From the NCBI GenBank assembly GCA_024232965.1, contig JACKQF010000002.1, positions 496,001 to 560,000 of the forward strand: a stretch of 64,000 bases of DNA. The letters are read 5' to 3'. The translations under genes and the position numbers were made by a program. The DNA is from Verrucomicrobiaceae bacterium (lineage in GTDB: Bacteria > Verrucomicrobiota > Verrucomicrobiia > Verrucomicrobiales > Verrucomicrobiaceae). The number at the start of each line of letters is the position of its first letter. Within the stretch, counting starts at the first letter, position 1. This document shows positions 35,601-43,600 of this stretch, piece after piece. The notes beneath the pieces were generated by a model. The model had not been told where the DNA came from. It searched no databases and saw only the letters and a program-made list of their open reading frames with translations.

Positions 35601-36617
35601 TCAATGACCTGCGCCACTGCGGCTGAATGCGAGCTGCTGCAAGAACCAGTACAAGGCTTGCTTCCACTCGTCCGCATCATGCCCGTGTGGGGTCACGTGC
35701 CAGACATGAGGCACGCCCTTCGCTTTCATTTCGCCGTGCAACTCCTGGCTGACATGGAGAAGTCCATCGCGGCTGCCGCAGGATAAGAAGAGCAGTTTGA
35801 GGTGTTGAGCGGCGGTGGGATCTGGGAGCAGATCGTCCGAATTCTTGGCATTCGGGCCGGAAGAAAAGGCTCCGAGCCACGCGAAGCGATCAAGGTGGGC
35901 GAAGCCGATGTTCATTGTCTGCCCGCCGCCCATGGACAGTCCGGCGAGCGCGCGATGCTCGCGGTCGCCTTGCACACTGTAGCGTGATTCGATGGTTGGG
36001 ATGATATCGTCGAAGAGATCGTGTTCGAAGACAAGGAAGGCTGGAATGTGCTTGAAGAGGTTGCCAACAGGGCGGTCATCTTTTTGTGCGCGACCGTTTG
36101 GCATCACGACAATCATGGGCTGTGCTTTGCCGTCGGCGATGAGGTTGTCCAGCAAGATTTCGGGCTGGGCGTAGCGCGCCCATTCGGTCTCATCGCCGCC
36201 GATGCCGTGGAGAAGGTAGAGGACGGGGTATTTCTTCGCCGATGAATAATCCGGCGGGGTATACACATTCATCTTCCGTCGTGTGCCGACGGTCTTGGAG
36301 TCGTACTCGATCATCTCTAGCTTCCCGTGCGGAATCTCTTGGCGTTTGGTGTCCCCGCCTGCTGTTGGCGTGGGGAAGGCGGGTTTGTCCTCTTCGTGCA
36401 GCGTGATCGCGCTCCATGAGGCGCGTGGCTGTGGTGGGATTTCATCTGCTGGAGGCGCTGTGGGCTCCAGCGTCAGTTCCTTCATCACCGCATGGAAGGC
36501 GGGTTTGGGTTTGCCGTCCCGATCAAAGAACAGGGGGTGATTGACTCTCTCCGAGGAGTCCGCCGCTGGAGCAAGGAGCGCCGTGAGCTGCAGGAGAATG
36601 AAGATGGAGAGTTTCAT
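35601..36617 (-). CDS. Secreted CE1/esterase-D-like esterase with GH10 C-terminal remnant
   Basis: A 338-residue exported protein: signal peptide 1-18, then NHPLFFDRDGKPKPAFHAVM (about 25-45), the typical last segment of GH10 xylanases, then a linker and a complete CE1/enterochelin-esterase-type domain with VLYLLHGIGGDETEW, nucleophile AGLSMGGGQ, FLSCGSRDGL and catalytic HGHDADEW. Feruloyl and acetyl xylan esterases of CE1 are often fused to GH10, so this gene is probably a GH10-CE1 enzyme that lost the GH10 barrel. Coupled by ATGA to the haem-protein gene upstream; xylA lies 109 bp downstream. It likely removes acyl groups from xylan. Confidence 0.8.
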   Translation of the reverse strand: MKLSIFILLQLTALLAPAADSSERVNHPLFFDRDGKPKPAFHAVMKELTLEPTAPPADEIPPQPRASWSAITLHEEDKPAFPTPTAGGDTKRQEIPHGKLEMIEYDSKTVGTRRKMNVYTPPDYSSAKKYPVLYLLHGIGGDETEWARYAQPEILLDNLIADGKAQPMIVVMPNGRAQKDDRPVGNLFKHIPAFLVFEHDLFDDIIPTIESRYSVQGDREHRALAGLSMGGGQTMNIGFAHLDRFAWLGAFSSGPNAKNSDDLLPDPTAAQHLKLLFLSCGSRDGLLHVSQELHGEMKAKGVPHVWHVTPHGHDADEWKQALYWFLQQLAFSRSGAGH

Positions 36618-39178
36618 CCCTTTGATGCATCAGCAGGCTCCAGCACGTCCAGTTCGTGGATGGACCAGTAGAGGCCTCTTACGCTTCCGGTATCGGTGAT
36701 ACGGATGAATTTGGCTTTGGCAGTCTTGGGGAACATGAACTCGGAGACGTTGGTGGCGCTTTGGCCTTCGAGGATGGGCTTGTCCCAGGTCTGGCCATCT
36801 TGGGAGAGTTCGATCTTCCAGCCGCGAGGCCAGTCGCCGCGCGATTTCCCGGTGTCGAGCACGAGGCCGGCGATGTCGGTGGCTTTGGGCAGTTCGATCT
36901 GCAGCCACATGCCGGGCACCTGTGGGGTGCGAGAGTCCCAGCGGGTTTCAACGCTGCCATCGATGGCACTGGCCAGGCCCTTGGGATTGTGGCTGGCGGT
37001 GAGCTTCCAGGCTTTGCGGTTGATGAGGGGCTGTGGGCCGAAGGTGCTGAACTCCTCCATGGTCCAAGGCGTGGTGCGGGTGGCGAGTTCTTTGCGCAGT
37101 TTGGCGACGTCCGCCTTCTCAATGAACTTGCCGCTGTTGCCGAAGCTATGGCGCACGTAGCTGGCGATGTCGGCGATCCAATCATCGGTGTTGTTTGCCA
37201 TCGGGATCATCTGCGCCTGATAGGTCTTACCATTCACTGGGCCGCTGAGGCCGTGCATCAGCACGCGCAGGATGAAGTCGCTCTTCACGGCGGTCTTGGA
37301 CCCTGCGAGAGGTGGCGCGAGAGTCATTCCTTCCGCCAGACCTTCGAGTGCGGTGCCTTTGCCATCGAGCCCGTGACAGGTGAAGCACAACTCTTGGTAG
37401 ATGGCCTGACCTCGGCGCATCTGGTCCTTCTGCGCATTGGTGAACTCGCGCGGAAAGGAGAGCTGGCTATTGAGCATCTGGCTGGCCATCTCTTTCACGC
37501 CCTTGGACGTCGTGGTGAGCGCGGTGAGGTTGATGAGCTTGGAGGCATCCTTCCACTTCATCTGCTTGGCGGTGAGCAGTGCCTGGATGATCACGGAAGG
37601 ATCGCTGTCCTTGGTCATAGCGGTCAGATCCGTCACCAGCGATTCGTCTTTGAGTGACTCGCTAGCGCGGATTCCAGCCTTGCGAACCAGTGGGGATGCG
37701 TCCTTCAATGCGGTGCGCACTTGCTCAGCCGTGAGGGCACCAAGGCCCTCGAGCGTCCACAGTGCGTGGATGCGGGTGATGGGGTTTTCATGCTTTTGAG
37801 CCATCGTCGCGAGCGCAGGCACGACGCTTTGATCTTGCTTCAAGACGAGCAACTTCTGCGCAGTATCGCGATGCCAGCCATTGGGGTGGGCCAGGGTTTC
37901 TACGAGTTGCGCGGACGTGGCGTCGAGGAGTTTCGGCGCAGGAACGGGCTGAGTGGTGTCATGCACCAGCCGCCACACGCGACCGCGATTGATGATCTTG
38001 TCCATGCTGTGCTGGAGGATGACCTTGCGCAGATAGCTGCCCTCGCGTGTCCAATTCCCCTCCTGGATGATGCCGCGATACATGTCGCAAATGAAGAGGG
38101 TGCCGTCCGGCGCTGTCTTCATATCCACTGGGCGGAAGCAGGCGTCGGTGCTGCGCAGAAACTCGCTCTGCGGATATGGATTGTGCAGGATGGTGATGCC
38201 GTCGTTCACCTCGATGGTGGTGCGGCGCACGAGACGTCCGACCGGTTCGCCGAAGAAGAGATTGCCCTTCATCTCGGCAGGCAATTGATCGCCGCGATAG
38301 ATCTCGCCGCCGCAGGTGGCGGTGAAGTGGTTCAGCGTGCCATCATCGCGCGACTTCGGCGGGCCGCCCTGGAAGTCACGCAAGCCCATGGCTGGCCAGA
38401 CGATCTCAAAGCCTGGCTCGAACTGCGCTCGGGCTGCGGATTGGCCGTAAAGGATGTGGTTCTGGAAGTTGAGCGGGCCTTTTTCGCCGCCTGCATTCAC
38501 GACCCAGAACTTCCCTTCATCATCCTGCGTGGCACCCCACTGACCGCCATTGCCGGGGATGTCTTCTTTGATGAGTTGGCCGTCCTTCCAGCGCAGGCGG
38601 TAGTTATTGACGGCCGTGTAGATCCAGTTATCCAGCGCCCAGGTCATGCCGCTGGGTTGGTGCTCCAGATTGCCACCGCGTGGCCCGCCCTCATACACGG
38701 GCTTCTTCTCATCGCTCACGCCGTCGCCGTTGGTGTCGGTGTAGAGGTAGATGTCGTTGGTATCGGTCTCGCCAATCAGCACGCCGTCTGCCAGTGGCAG
38801 CATCAGGCGAGGGAGTTTCAGCTTGTCGGCAAAGATGCGATGCTGGTCGTATTTGCCATCACCTTTGCTGGACCAATGCACGGACACGCGGCCGGTATTG
38901 ACCAACTCGTCGGTGCCATCGATGTCGCGCATGTAGCTGCTCATCTCCGCCACATAAAGCCGACCATTGGCATCGAAGGCCATGCAGACGGGTTCGGTGA
39001 TGTCGGGCTCGCTCAAGATCAGCTCCATGTGGTAGCCAGCAGGGAGCTGAAATGTCTTGGCCTCGTCCACCGCAGAGAGCGGCTGCACTGGCGGCATGGG
39101 AGGGAAGTCCGTGGCGTCGTCCGCCAGGATGCAGCTGAGGCTCATGGAGCAGGCGAGAAGGTAGATGGAGCGATGCAT
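36614..39178 (-). CDS. PVC-type haem-binding CxxCH protein (membrane-bound dehydrogenase-like)
   Basis: An 854-residue exported protein: signal peptide 1-19; beta-propeller resembling NHL/sugar-dehydrogenase types (about 45-410: GYHMELILSEPDITEPVCMAFDANGRLYVAEM ... GTLFICDMYRGIIQEG); helical HEAT-like repeats (about 415-570); a cytochrome c domain with CFTCHGLDGKG (near 605); and an F5/8-type-C-like end (about 710-850: DGSVETRWDSRTPQVPGMWLQIELP). This architecture is typical of PVC bacteria; such proteins are thought to be periplasmic dehydrogenases passing electrons from a sugar to a respiratory chain, but substrates are largely unproven. Divergent from the PAS-AraC regulator. Confidence 0.88.
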   Translation of the reverse strand: MHRSIYLLACSMSLSCILADDATDFPPMPPVQPLSAVDEAKTFQLPAGYHMELILSEPDITEPVCMAFDANGRLYVAEMSSYMRDIDGTDELVNTGRVSVHWSSKGDGKYDQHRIFADKLKLPRLMLPLADGVLIGETDTNDIYLYTDTNGDGVSDEKKPVYEGGPRGGNLEHQPSGMTWALDNWIYTAVNNYRLRWKDGQLIKEDIPGNGGQWGATQDDEGKFWVVNAGGEKGPLNFQNHILYGQSAARAQFEPGFEIVWPAMGLRDFQGGPPKSRDDGTLNHFTATCGGEIYRGDQLPAEMKGNLFFGEPVGRLVRRTTIEVNDGITILHNPYPQSEFLRSTDACFRPVDMKTAPDGTLFICDMYRGIIQEGNWTREGSYLRKVILQHSMDKIINRGRVWRLVHDTTQPVPAPKLLDATSAQLVETLAHPNGWHRDTAQKLLVLKQDQSVVPALATMAQKHENPITRIHALWTLEGLGALTAEQVRTALKDASPLVRKAGIRASESLKDESLVTDLTAMTKDSDPSVIIQALLTAKQMKWKDASKLINLTALTTTSKGVKEMASQMLNSQLSFPREFTNAQKDQMRRGQAIYQELCFTCHGLDGKGTALEGLAEGMTLAPPLAGSKTAVKSDFILRVLMHGLSGPVNGKTYQAQMIPMANNTDDWIADIASYVRHSFGNSGKFIEKADVAKLRKELATRTTPWTMEEFSTFGPQPLINRKAWKLTASHNPKGLASAIDGSVETRWDSRTPQVPGMWLQIELPKATDIAGLVLDTGKSRGDWPRGWKIELSQDGQTWDKPILEGQSATNVSEFMFPKTAKAKFIRITDTGSVRGLYWSIHELDVLEPADASKG

Positions 39179-39244
39179 GGGCAGTTGGGGTGGAGACGCT
39201 CAATAATACACGGGTCGATCGGTTCAGATTTGGTGACAGGCTGC

Positions 39245-39266
39245 CAATTTTTGTTAAAATTCCGCC
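39245..39266 (+). promoter_or_regulatory. Putative PAS-AraC operator upstream of regulator gene
   Basis: CAATTTTTGTTAAAATTCC followed by GCC, ending directly before the regulator ATG at 39267. It shares 17 of 22 positions, including TTTGTTAAAAT, with the site upstream of xylA. AATTTT and AAAATT form an inverted repeat around TGTT. It lies in the 88-bp space between divergent genes, so it could control both and mediate autoregulation. Confidence 0.5.
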
Positions 39267-40007
39267 ATGGCATTGTCGCGTCTCCAAGCCGAATTCTTCT
39301 CCCAGATTGCTGATCCGCAGGGCGTGCGGGTAATTTTTGAGCACATGCCGGGCGTGTTCTTTTTCATGAAGGATGCTCAGGGACGGCACATCGCGGCCAA
39401 CACGGCGACCTTTGAGCGCTTCGGCATTAAGAGCGAGCAAGAATTGGTGGGGGCCTTGGACGAGAAGTTCTTTCCGCTGGAAGTTGCGAAGGCCTATCGG
39501 GAGGATGACCTGAAGGTGATGCGCAGTGGGAAGCCGTTGATCAACCGTCTCGAAGTTTGGTATGATGAGCAGCGCAACCTGAACTGGTTCATCTGCACCA
39601 AACTCCCGGTGCTGGATAAGCGTGGCAAGGTCATCGGTGTGATGGGCATCACGCGTCGTGATGAAGATCGGCTGCGGCAGCATGATGTGCGCGAGGTCAC
39701 GGCTGCGGTTCAATTTGCCAGAGCCAATAGCCATCGCGTCGTCACGGCGGCAGAGCTGGCCCGCGCCGCAGGCGTCTCGGAGCGGCACCTGCACCGCAAG
39801 TTGCGTGCCGCCCTTGGCCTGAGCCCTTACGAATTGTTGCTGCGCAGCCGCATTCAATCGGCCGCAGAAGCGCTGGCCAAGACCTCCACAACTCTCATCG
39901 ACATCGCGCTCGACCACGGCTTTTGTGATCAAAGCGCCTTCACCCAGCAATTCCGAAAACGCACCGGCATGACTCCGCGAGAGTTTCGCAAGCGGCACCA
40001 GGGCTGA
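39267..40007 (+). CDS. PAS domain-containing AraC family transcriptional regulator
   Basis: A 246-residue regulator: PAS-type sensor (about 20-135: VRVIFEHMPGVFFFMKDAQG ... KVIGVMGITRR), then a two-part helix-turn-helix of the AraC/XylS family (about 150-245: VTAAELARAAGVSERHLHRKL ... DHGFCDQSAFTQQFRKRTGMTPREFR). The PAS domain suggests sensing of a small molecule or redox state rather than the usual AraC sugar cupin. A motif overlapping its start region recurs upstream of xylA, making xylA and itself the likely targets. The start is fixed by the ATG directly after that motif, without a Shine-Dalgarno sequence. Confidence 0.88.
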   Translation: MALSRLQAEFFSQIADPQGVRVIFEHMPGVFFFMKDAQGRHIAANTATFERFGIKSEQELVGALDEKFFPLEVAKAYREDDLKVMRSGKPLINRLEVWYDEQRNLNWFICTKLPVLDKRGKVIGVMGITRRDEDRLRQHDVREVTAAVQFARANSHRVVTAAELARAAGVSERHLHRKLRAALGLSPYELLLRSRIQSAAEALAKTSTTLIDIALDHGFCDQSAFTQQFRKRTGMTPREFRKRHQG

Positions 40008-40017
40008 TGCCGCGCGT

Positions 40018-40203
40018 CTACTTCAACGATTTCAGAAAGGCAGTGGCGGCGACGCGCTTGACTTCACTCATCTTCGGGTTCTGCACGGCGTTTTGGACGG
40101 AGGAGACGATGGTCTGTTGTTGGGCAGGCGTCAGTGTGTGAAAATAGGCCGTGAACGCGGCGCGATCCTTCACCAGCCACCTTGGGACGCGGACCCTGCC
40201 GCT
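40018..40203 (-). pseudogene. C-terminal half of interrupted DUF1905/YdeI protein
   Basis: An open frame of 61 residues without its own start, beginning SGRVRVPRWLVKDRAAFTAY and ending FLKSLK. Its V-P-x-x-L ... F-x-x-L-T-P-x-Q-Q pattern resembles the helical C-terminal domain of YdeI/OmpD-associated proteins that normally follows DUF1905. It fits directly onto the DUF1905 part ending VDVVLRMDRD, 106 bp upstream on the same strand and in another frame. Confidence 0.5.
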
Positions 40204-40309
40204 GTCGCTCTGAAATGATCAGATTCGGAAATCTGCGCAAGCCTGCCTTGATACGTGGGCGGTGTTACCTGGGAAGGGACTTGCCAGATTGAGTCATGCC
40301 GAGGATGCG
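40204..40309. mobile_element. 106-bp insertion-like segment within the DUF1905/YdeI gene
   Basis: This segment separates two parts of what looks like one gene. It is flanked by GCGAC on both sides (minus strand, 40310-40314 and 40204-40208), as a 5-bp target duplication would give. Inside are small inverted repeats, including CAGATTTCCGAATCTG (minus strand). No clear terminal inverted repeats or coding capacity were seen. The insertion is inferred from protein continuity; it could instead be an unrelated rearrangement. Confidence 0.45.
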
Positions 40310-40600
40310 GTCGCGGTCCATGCGCAGGACGACATCGACGCTGTCACCATCCCCTTTTTGACGGCGGATCTTTTTGGGGACCGGGAGCAGGCTGCGTTGG
40401 GATTTGTCCGTCCAAACGGTGGTCTGCCATTCACGACCATCGACGCTGGCGATGACCGGTGTCATGCCCCAAGCGCCCGTGACGGGTGGGGCAAGGTGGG
40501 GAGGGATGGTGATGAAGGTCCAGGCCCCTTTGCCTTCCATGCGGAAAAGACTGCCGGTGAACTCGACAACGTTTTGGAAGGGATCAGGCTCCGGTTTCAT
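40265..40600 (-). CDS. DUF1905 domain-containing protein, probably truncated
   Basis: A 111-residue reading frame whose first ~95 residues form DUF1905 (FTGSLFRMEGKGAWTFITIP ... SVDGREWQTTVWTDKSQRSLLPVPKKIRR ... VDVVLRMDRD). The last 15 residues (RILGMTQSGKSLPR) are not typical and come from the inserted segment. DUF1905 proteins often carry a YdeI-like helical C-terminus; here that part lies downstream in another frame. Function of the family is poorly defined, sometimes linked with bacteriocin or stress protection. ATG 40600 was chosen; it is 24 bp after the stop of the giant repeat protein gene. Confidence 0.75.
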   Translation of the reverse strand: MKPEPDPFQNVVEFTGSLFRMEGKGAWTFITIPPHLAPPVTGAWGMTPVIASVDGREWQTTVWTDKSQRSLLPVPKKIRRQKGDGDSVDVVLRMDRDRILGMTQSGKSLPR

Positions 40601-40624
40601 GCGAGATCGAGTCCTATCCAATCT

Positions 40625-43600
40625 CTAACTGCGACGTCGGAGGAGGAGGATCGGCAAGGTGCCCAGAAGGAGGAGGATCACGCGTCCAGGCTCAGGCACG
40701 ACAACGACAGCGCCTGTGGTGGTAAAGCGGCTGACATCCCACAGGAGCCCGTCGGAGAGTTCGGGCAGGTCGAACTGGGCGAGGTCGTCCTCAGCCCCGG
40801 TGCGGTAGTTGGTGCCGACGTCGAAGCCTGAGAAATCGGTGCTGAGAAGAGCCGTCCAATCGATGAGATTGAAGATCTGCCCCATCGTGGCGGCGAAGCC
40901 GCTGGCGCGCACCGAGAGATCGCCGCTGAAGGTCAGGGTGGAGTCGGCGGCGGCATCAAAGGTCAGTTGATCATGGGTGCCGCTGCCAAGCCCGGTGATG
41001 GCGTCGATGTAGGCATCATAGCCGGGGCTACCGATATCATTGCCGCCAAAGGTCGGATCGATGCTGCTCTGGTTGGTGGCTGTTTGAATGTCCAAGATGA
41101 CGCTGGAGCCTGTGGCAAAGTCATACGTGGCCTGCGCAGCGGTCTGGAAATGGAGCGTGCCCAGATCGCTCGACGCCGTTCCATTGCCCGCGTGCAAGGT
41201 GGCATCAGCCGAAAGCGTGATGCACTGACCAGCGATGATGCCCGTGCCCAAGAGCGTGGCATTGGCGGCGACAGACACCTCACCGCTGCCCGTGCTGCCA
41301 CTTGCGGCGATGAGCAATGAGCCCGCGCGCACCTGCGTCGTGCCCGTGTAGGTGTTAGCGGCAGTGAGCTCAAGGCGTCCGGTGCCGTCCTTGAGGATGC
41401 TGCCAGCGCCGCTCAACACGCCCGTCAGGCGGCCATCGACATTGCTGCTGTTCGTGCCATCGGCGACTTCGATGCGGCGTGTTCGGGAGCCGAGGTTGAT
41501 GCTATTTTGAAATTCCAAGGTGTGGGTGGAGTAGGCAGAGCCTAGCATCAGGCTGTAGCTGTTGTCTCCGCCCGGGCCACTGAGAAAGCTGGAGGCTCCC
41601 CAGGTCAGGGCCGTTGGCGAGGCGACGCCGCCGAGCGCGACCACGCGATCTGCCCCATGCGCGCTGAAACCACCGTTGCCAATCATGGCTACGAGTCCTG
41701 CAGCTGAGCCCACAGAGCGGGTGAAGTCACCCTCCGCAGCGTCATTCAGATCGGCTCCGATTTCTAAAACACCGCCCCCATAAATCCGCACCAGATTGTT
41801 GCTGTAGTCGCGGGTGCCGCCCGTCATGCGGAAGACGCACCCTGCCACGTAGAGGTCCGCAGGGTTTGACGTGCGGGTGTATTCGATGAGGCCGGGCCCC
41901 GACGCGATGACCGTCTGTCCCGCGAGACTGAGATCGAGGGTGGCTTGGCCCGTGCTGTAGTTGCTGATGTAAAAGGAGCCGCCTGTCACTGCGCCCGTGG
42001 TGGAAGTGATCGTAGCGTCATGGGTTCCTGAAACGAGGACGGAGCGTCCGGTGCCGCCAACGGCGAGATTGCCTGAACCTAGATCAAGCGTGATCGAATT
42101 GGTGGAAGTGTCGACCTGCAGCGTGTGAAAGCTCAGGGATGCAGTGCGCAGAACGTCTGCCGTGGCGATGAAGTTGGTGGCGCTGGAGGAATTGCTGGCG
42201 GTGAGAGTGGTGGCAGTTGTGTAGCGGACGAGCTCGCTACTGCCATTGTAAGTGGCAAAGCCGAATCCACTGTCATCCTGCACAAAGGTGGTCGCGCGGT
42301 TGTTATTGGTGCCAAGCAAGACGCCATTGGTATTGCCCATGCCGGAAAGCGTCGTGGCGACCAAGGTGCCGCCACCTGTGAGATCAATCAGGAATGGCGT
42401 GTATCCGACACCGGTGAAGGTGCCGACCGTGACGGTGGCACCATCCTCAATGCGGATCGCACCCGTGGTGAAATCGGCACCGCCTTGCACTTGGGTGATC
42501 GCACCAATGGCGGCCGATGTCGCATTCGTGATCACTAGCGTGCCGCCTTGCATCTTGATCAGTGACGAGGCACTCAGCGGTGAGCTGCCGGTATAATCCG
42601 CGATCAAGGTGCCATTGCTCAGGGTCGTGTCTCCCGAGTAGCTGTTGCTCCCGCTGAGTGTCTGCGAGCCCGTGCCGATTTTCGTCAGCGCCACCAGACC
42701 TGCCGCAGCACCGCCCGTGTTGTTGACGATCTGCCCTGCGTAATCACCCGAACCGTGTTGGGCGCCGAGCGTCAGTGTGCGCGTCGCGGCGGTGGCGCTA
42801 TCGTTGGCGATGATCGCTGACAGCGCGCCGCTGGTTCCATTGAGCGCATCAATCACCAGGCTGGTGTTGTTCAAGTCAAGTTTGCCCGCGCTCGTGGTGC
42901 CGCCATTGACCGCCAGACCGCCAGTGCCCAGGGCAGTGCTGTTTGCGACCTGTAGCGTTCCTTCATTGATGGTGGTGCCACCCTTGAAGAGATTGGCGCG
43001 GGTGAGGCTCAGCGTGCCAGCACCATTTTTGACGAGCGCGAGGTTGCCGTTGATCATCGCTCCATACGTGATCGCACCGGTTTCGTTGACGGTCAGCGTG
43101 GAGGGGACGCAACTGCTGTTGGTCACTTCAGCAAAGTTGGGAGTATTGCCCTCGTTGCGAAGACTCCCGATGGTTTGATTGTAGCCATTGAGATCCAGTC
43201 CAGCGTATTCGGTGGAGTTGGAGCCGGTGAAGTGGATGTCCAAGATGGTGCCTGTGGGAAGCGCGTCGTTGACGCCAAGGAAGACTTTGCCCCGGACGAT
43301 CTCCGTCTGGCCGTCCCAGGCATTGCCAGTGCCAGCGAGGTAAAGCCCACCCGTGCCAGTTAGCTCTCCACTCAAGCGGACATCGAAGCTATTCGCGCCG
43401 TCGGTGATGTCCCCACTGATGGTCAATTTGCCGCCCTCTTGCACGCCAATGCGGCCTTGGTTCGCGCCGATGATGACATCGCCTGCCCATTCTGCGGTGG
43501 CATTGACTGCGGCTTGAAGTCCCCCGCGATTGACGGTCAGCGAGCCCGCGCCGCTGCCTCCCGTCGTGGTGGAGATGGTGATTGTTTCCCCGGTAATCAC

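Noticed and set aside
37721..39313. 530-codon plus-strand frame opposite the haem-binding CxxCH protein gene
   Set aside because: Antisense shadow of a well-supported gene; no start signal or recognisable motif.
40204..40309. Terminal inverted repeats of the insertion-like segment
   Set aside because: The two ends of the segment do not match in inverted orientation, so it was not called a MITE or insertion sequence with defined ends.
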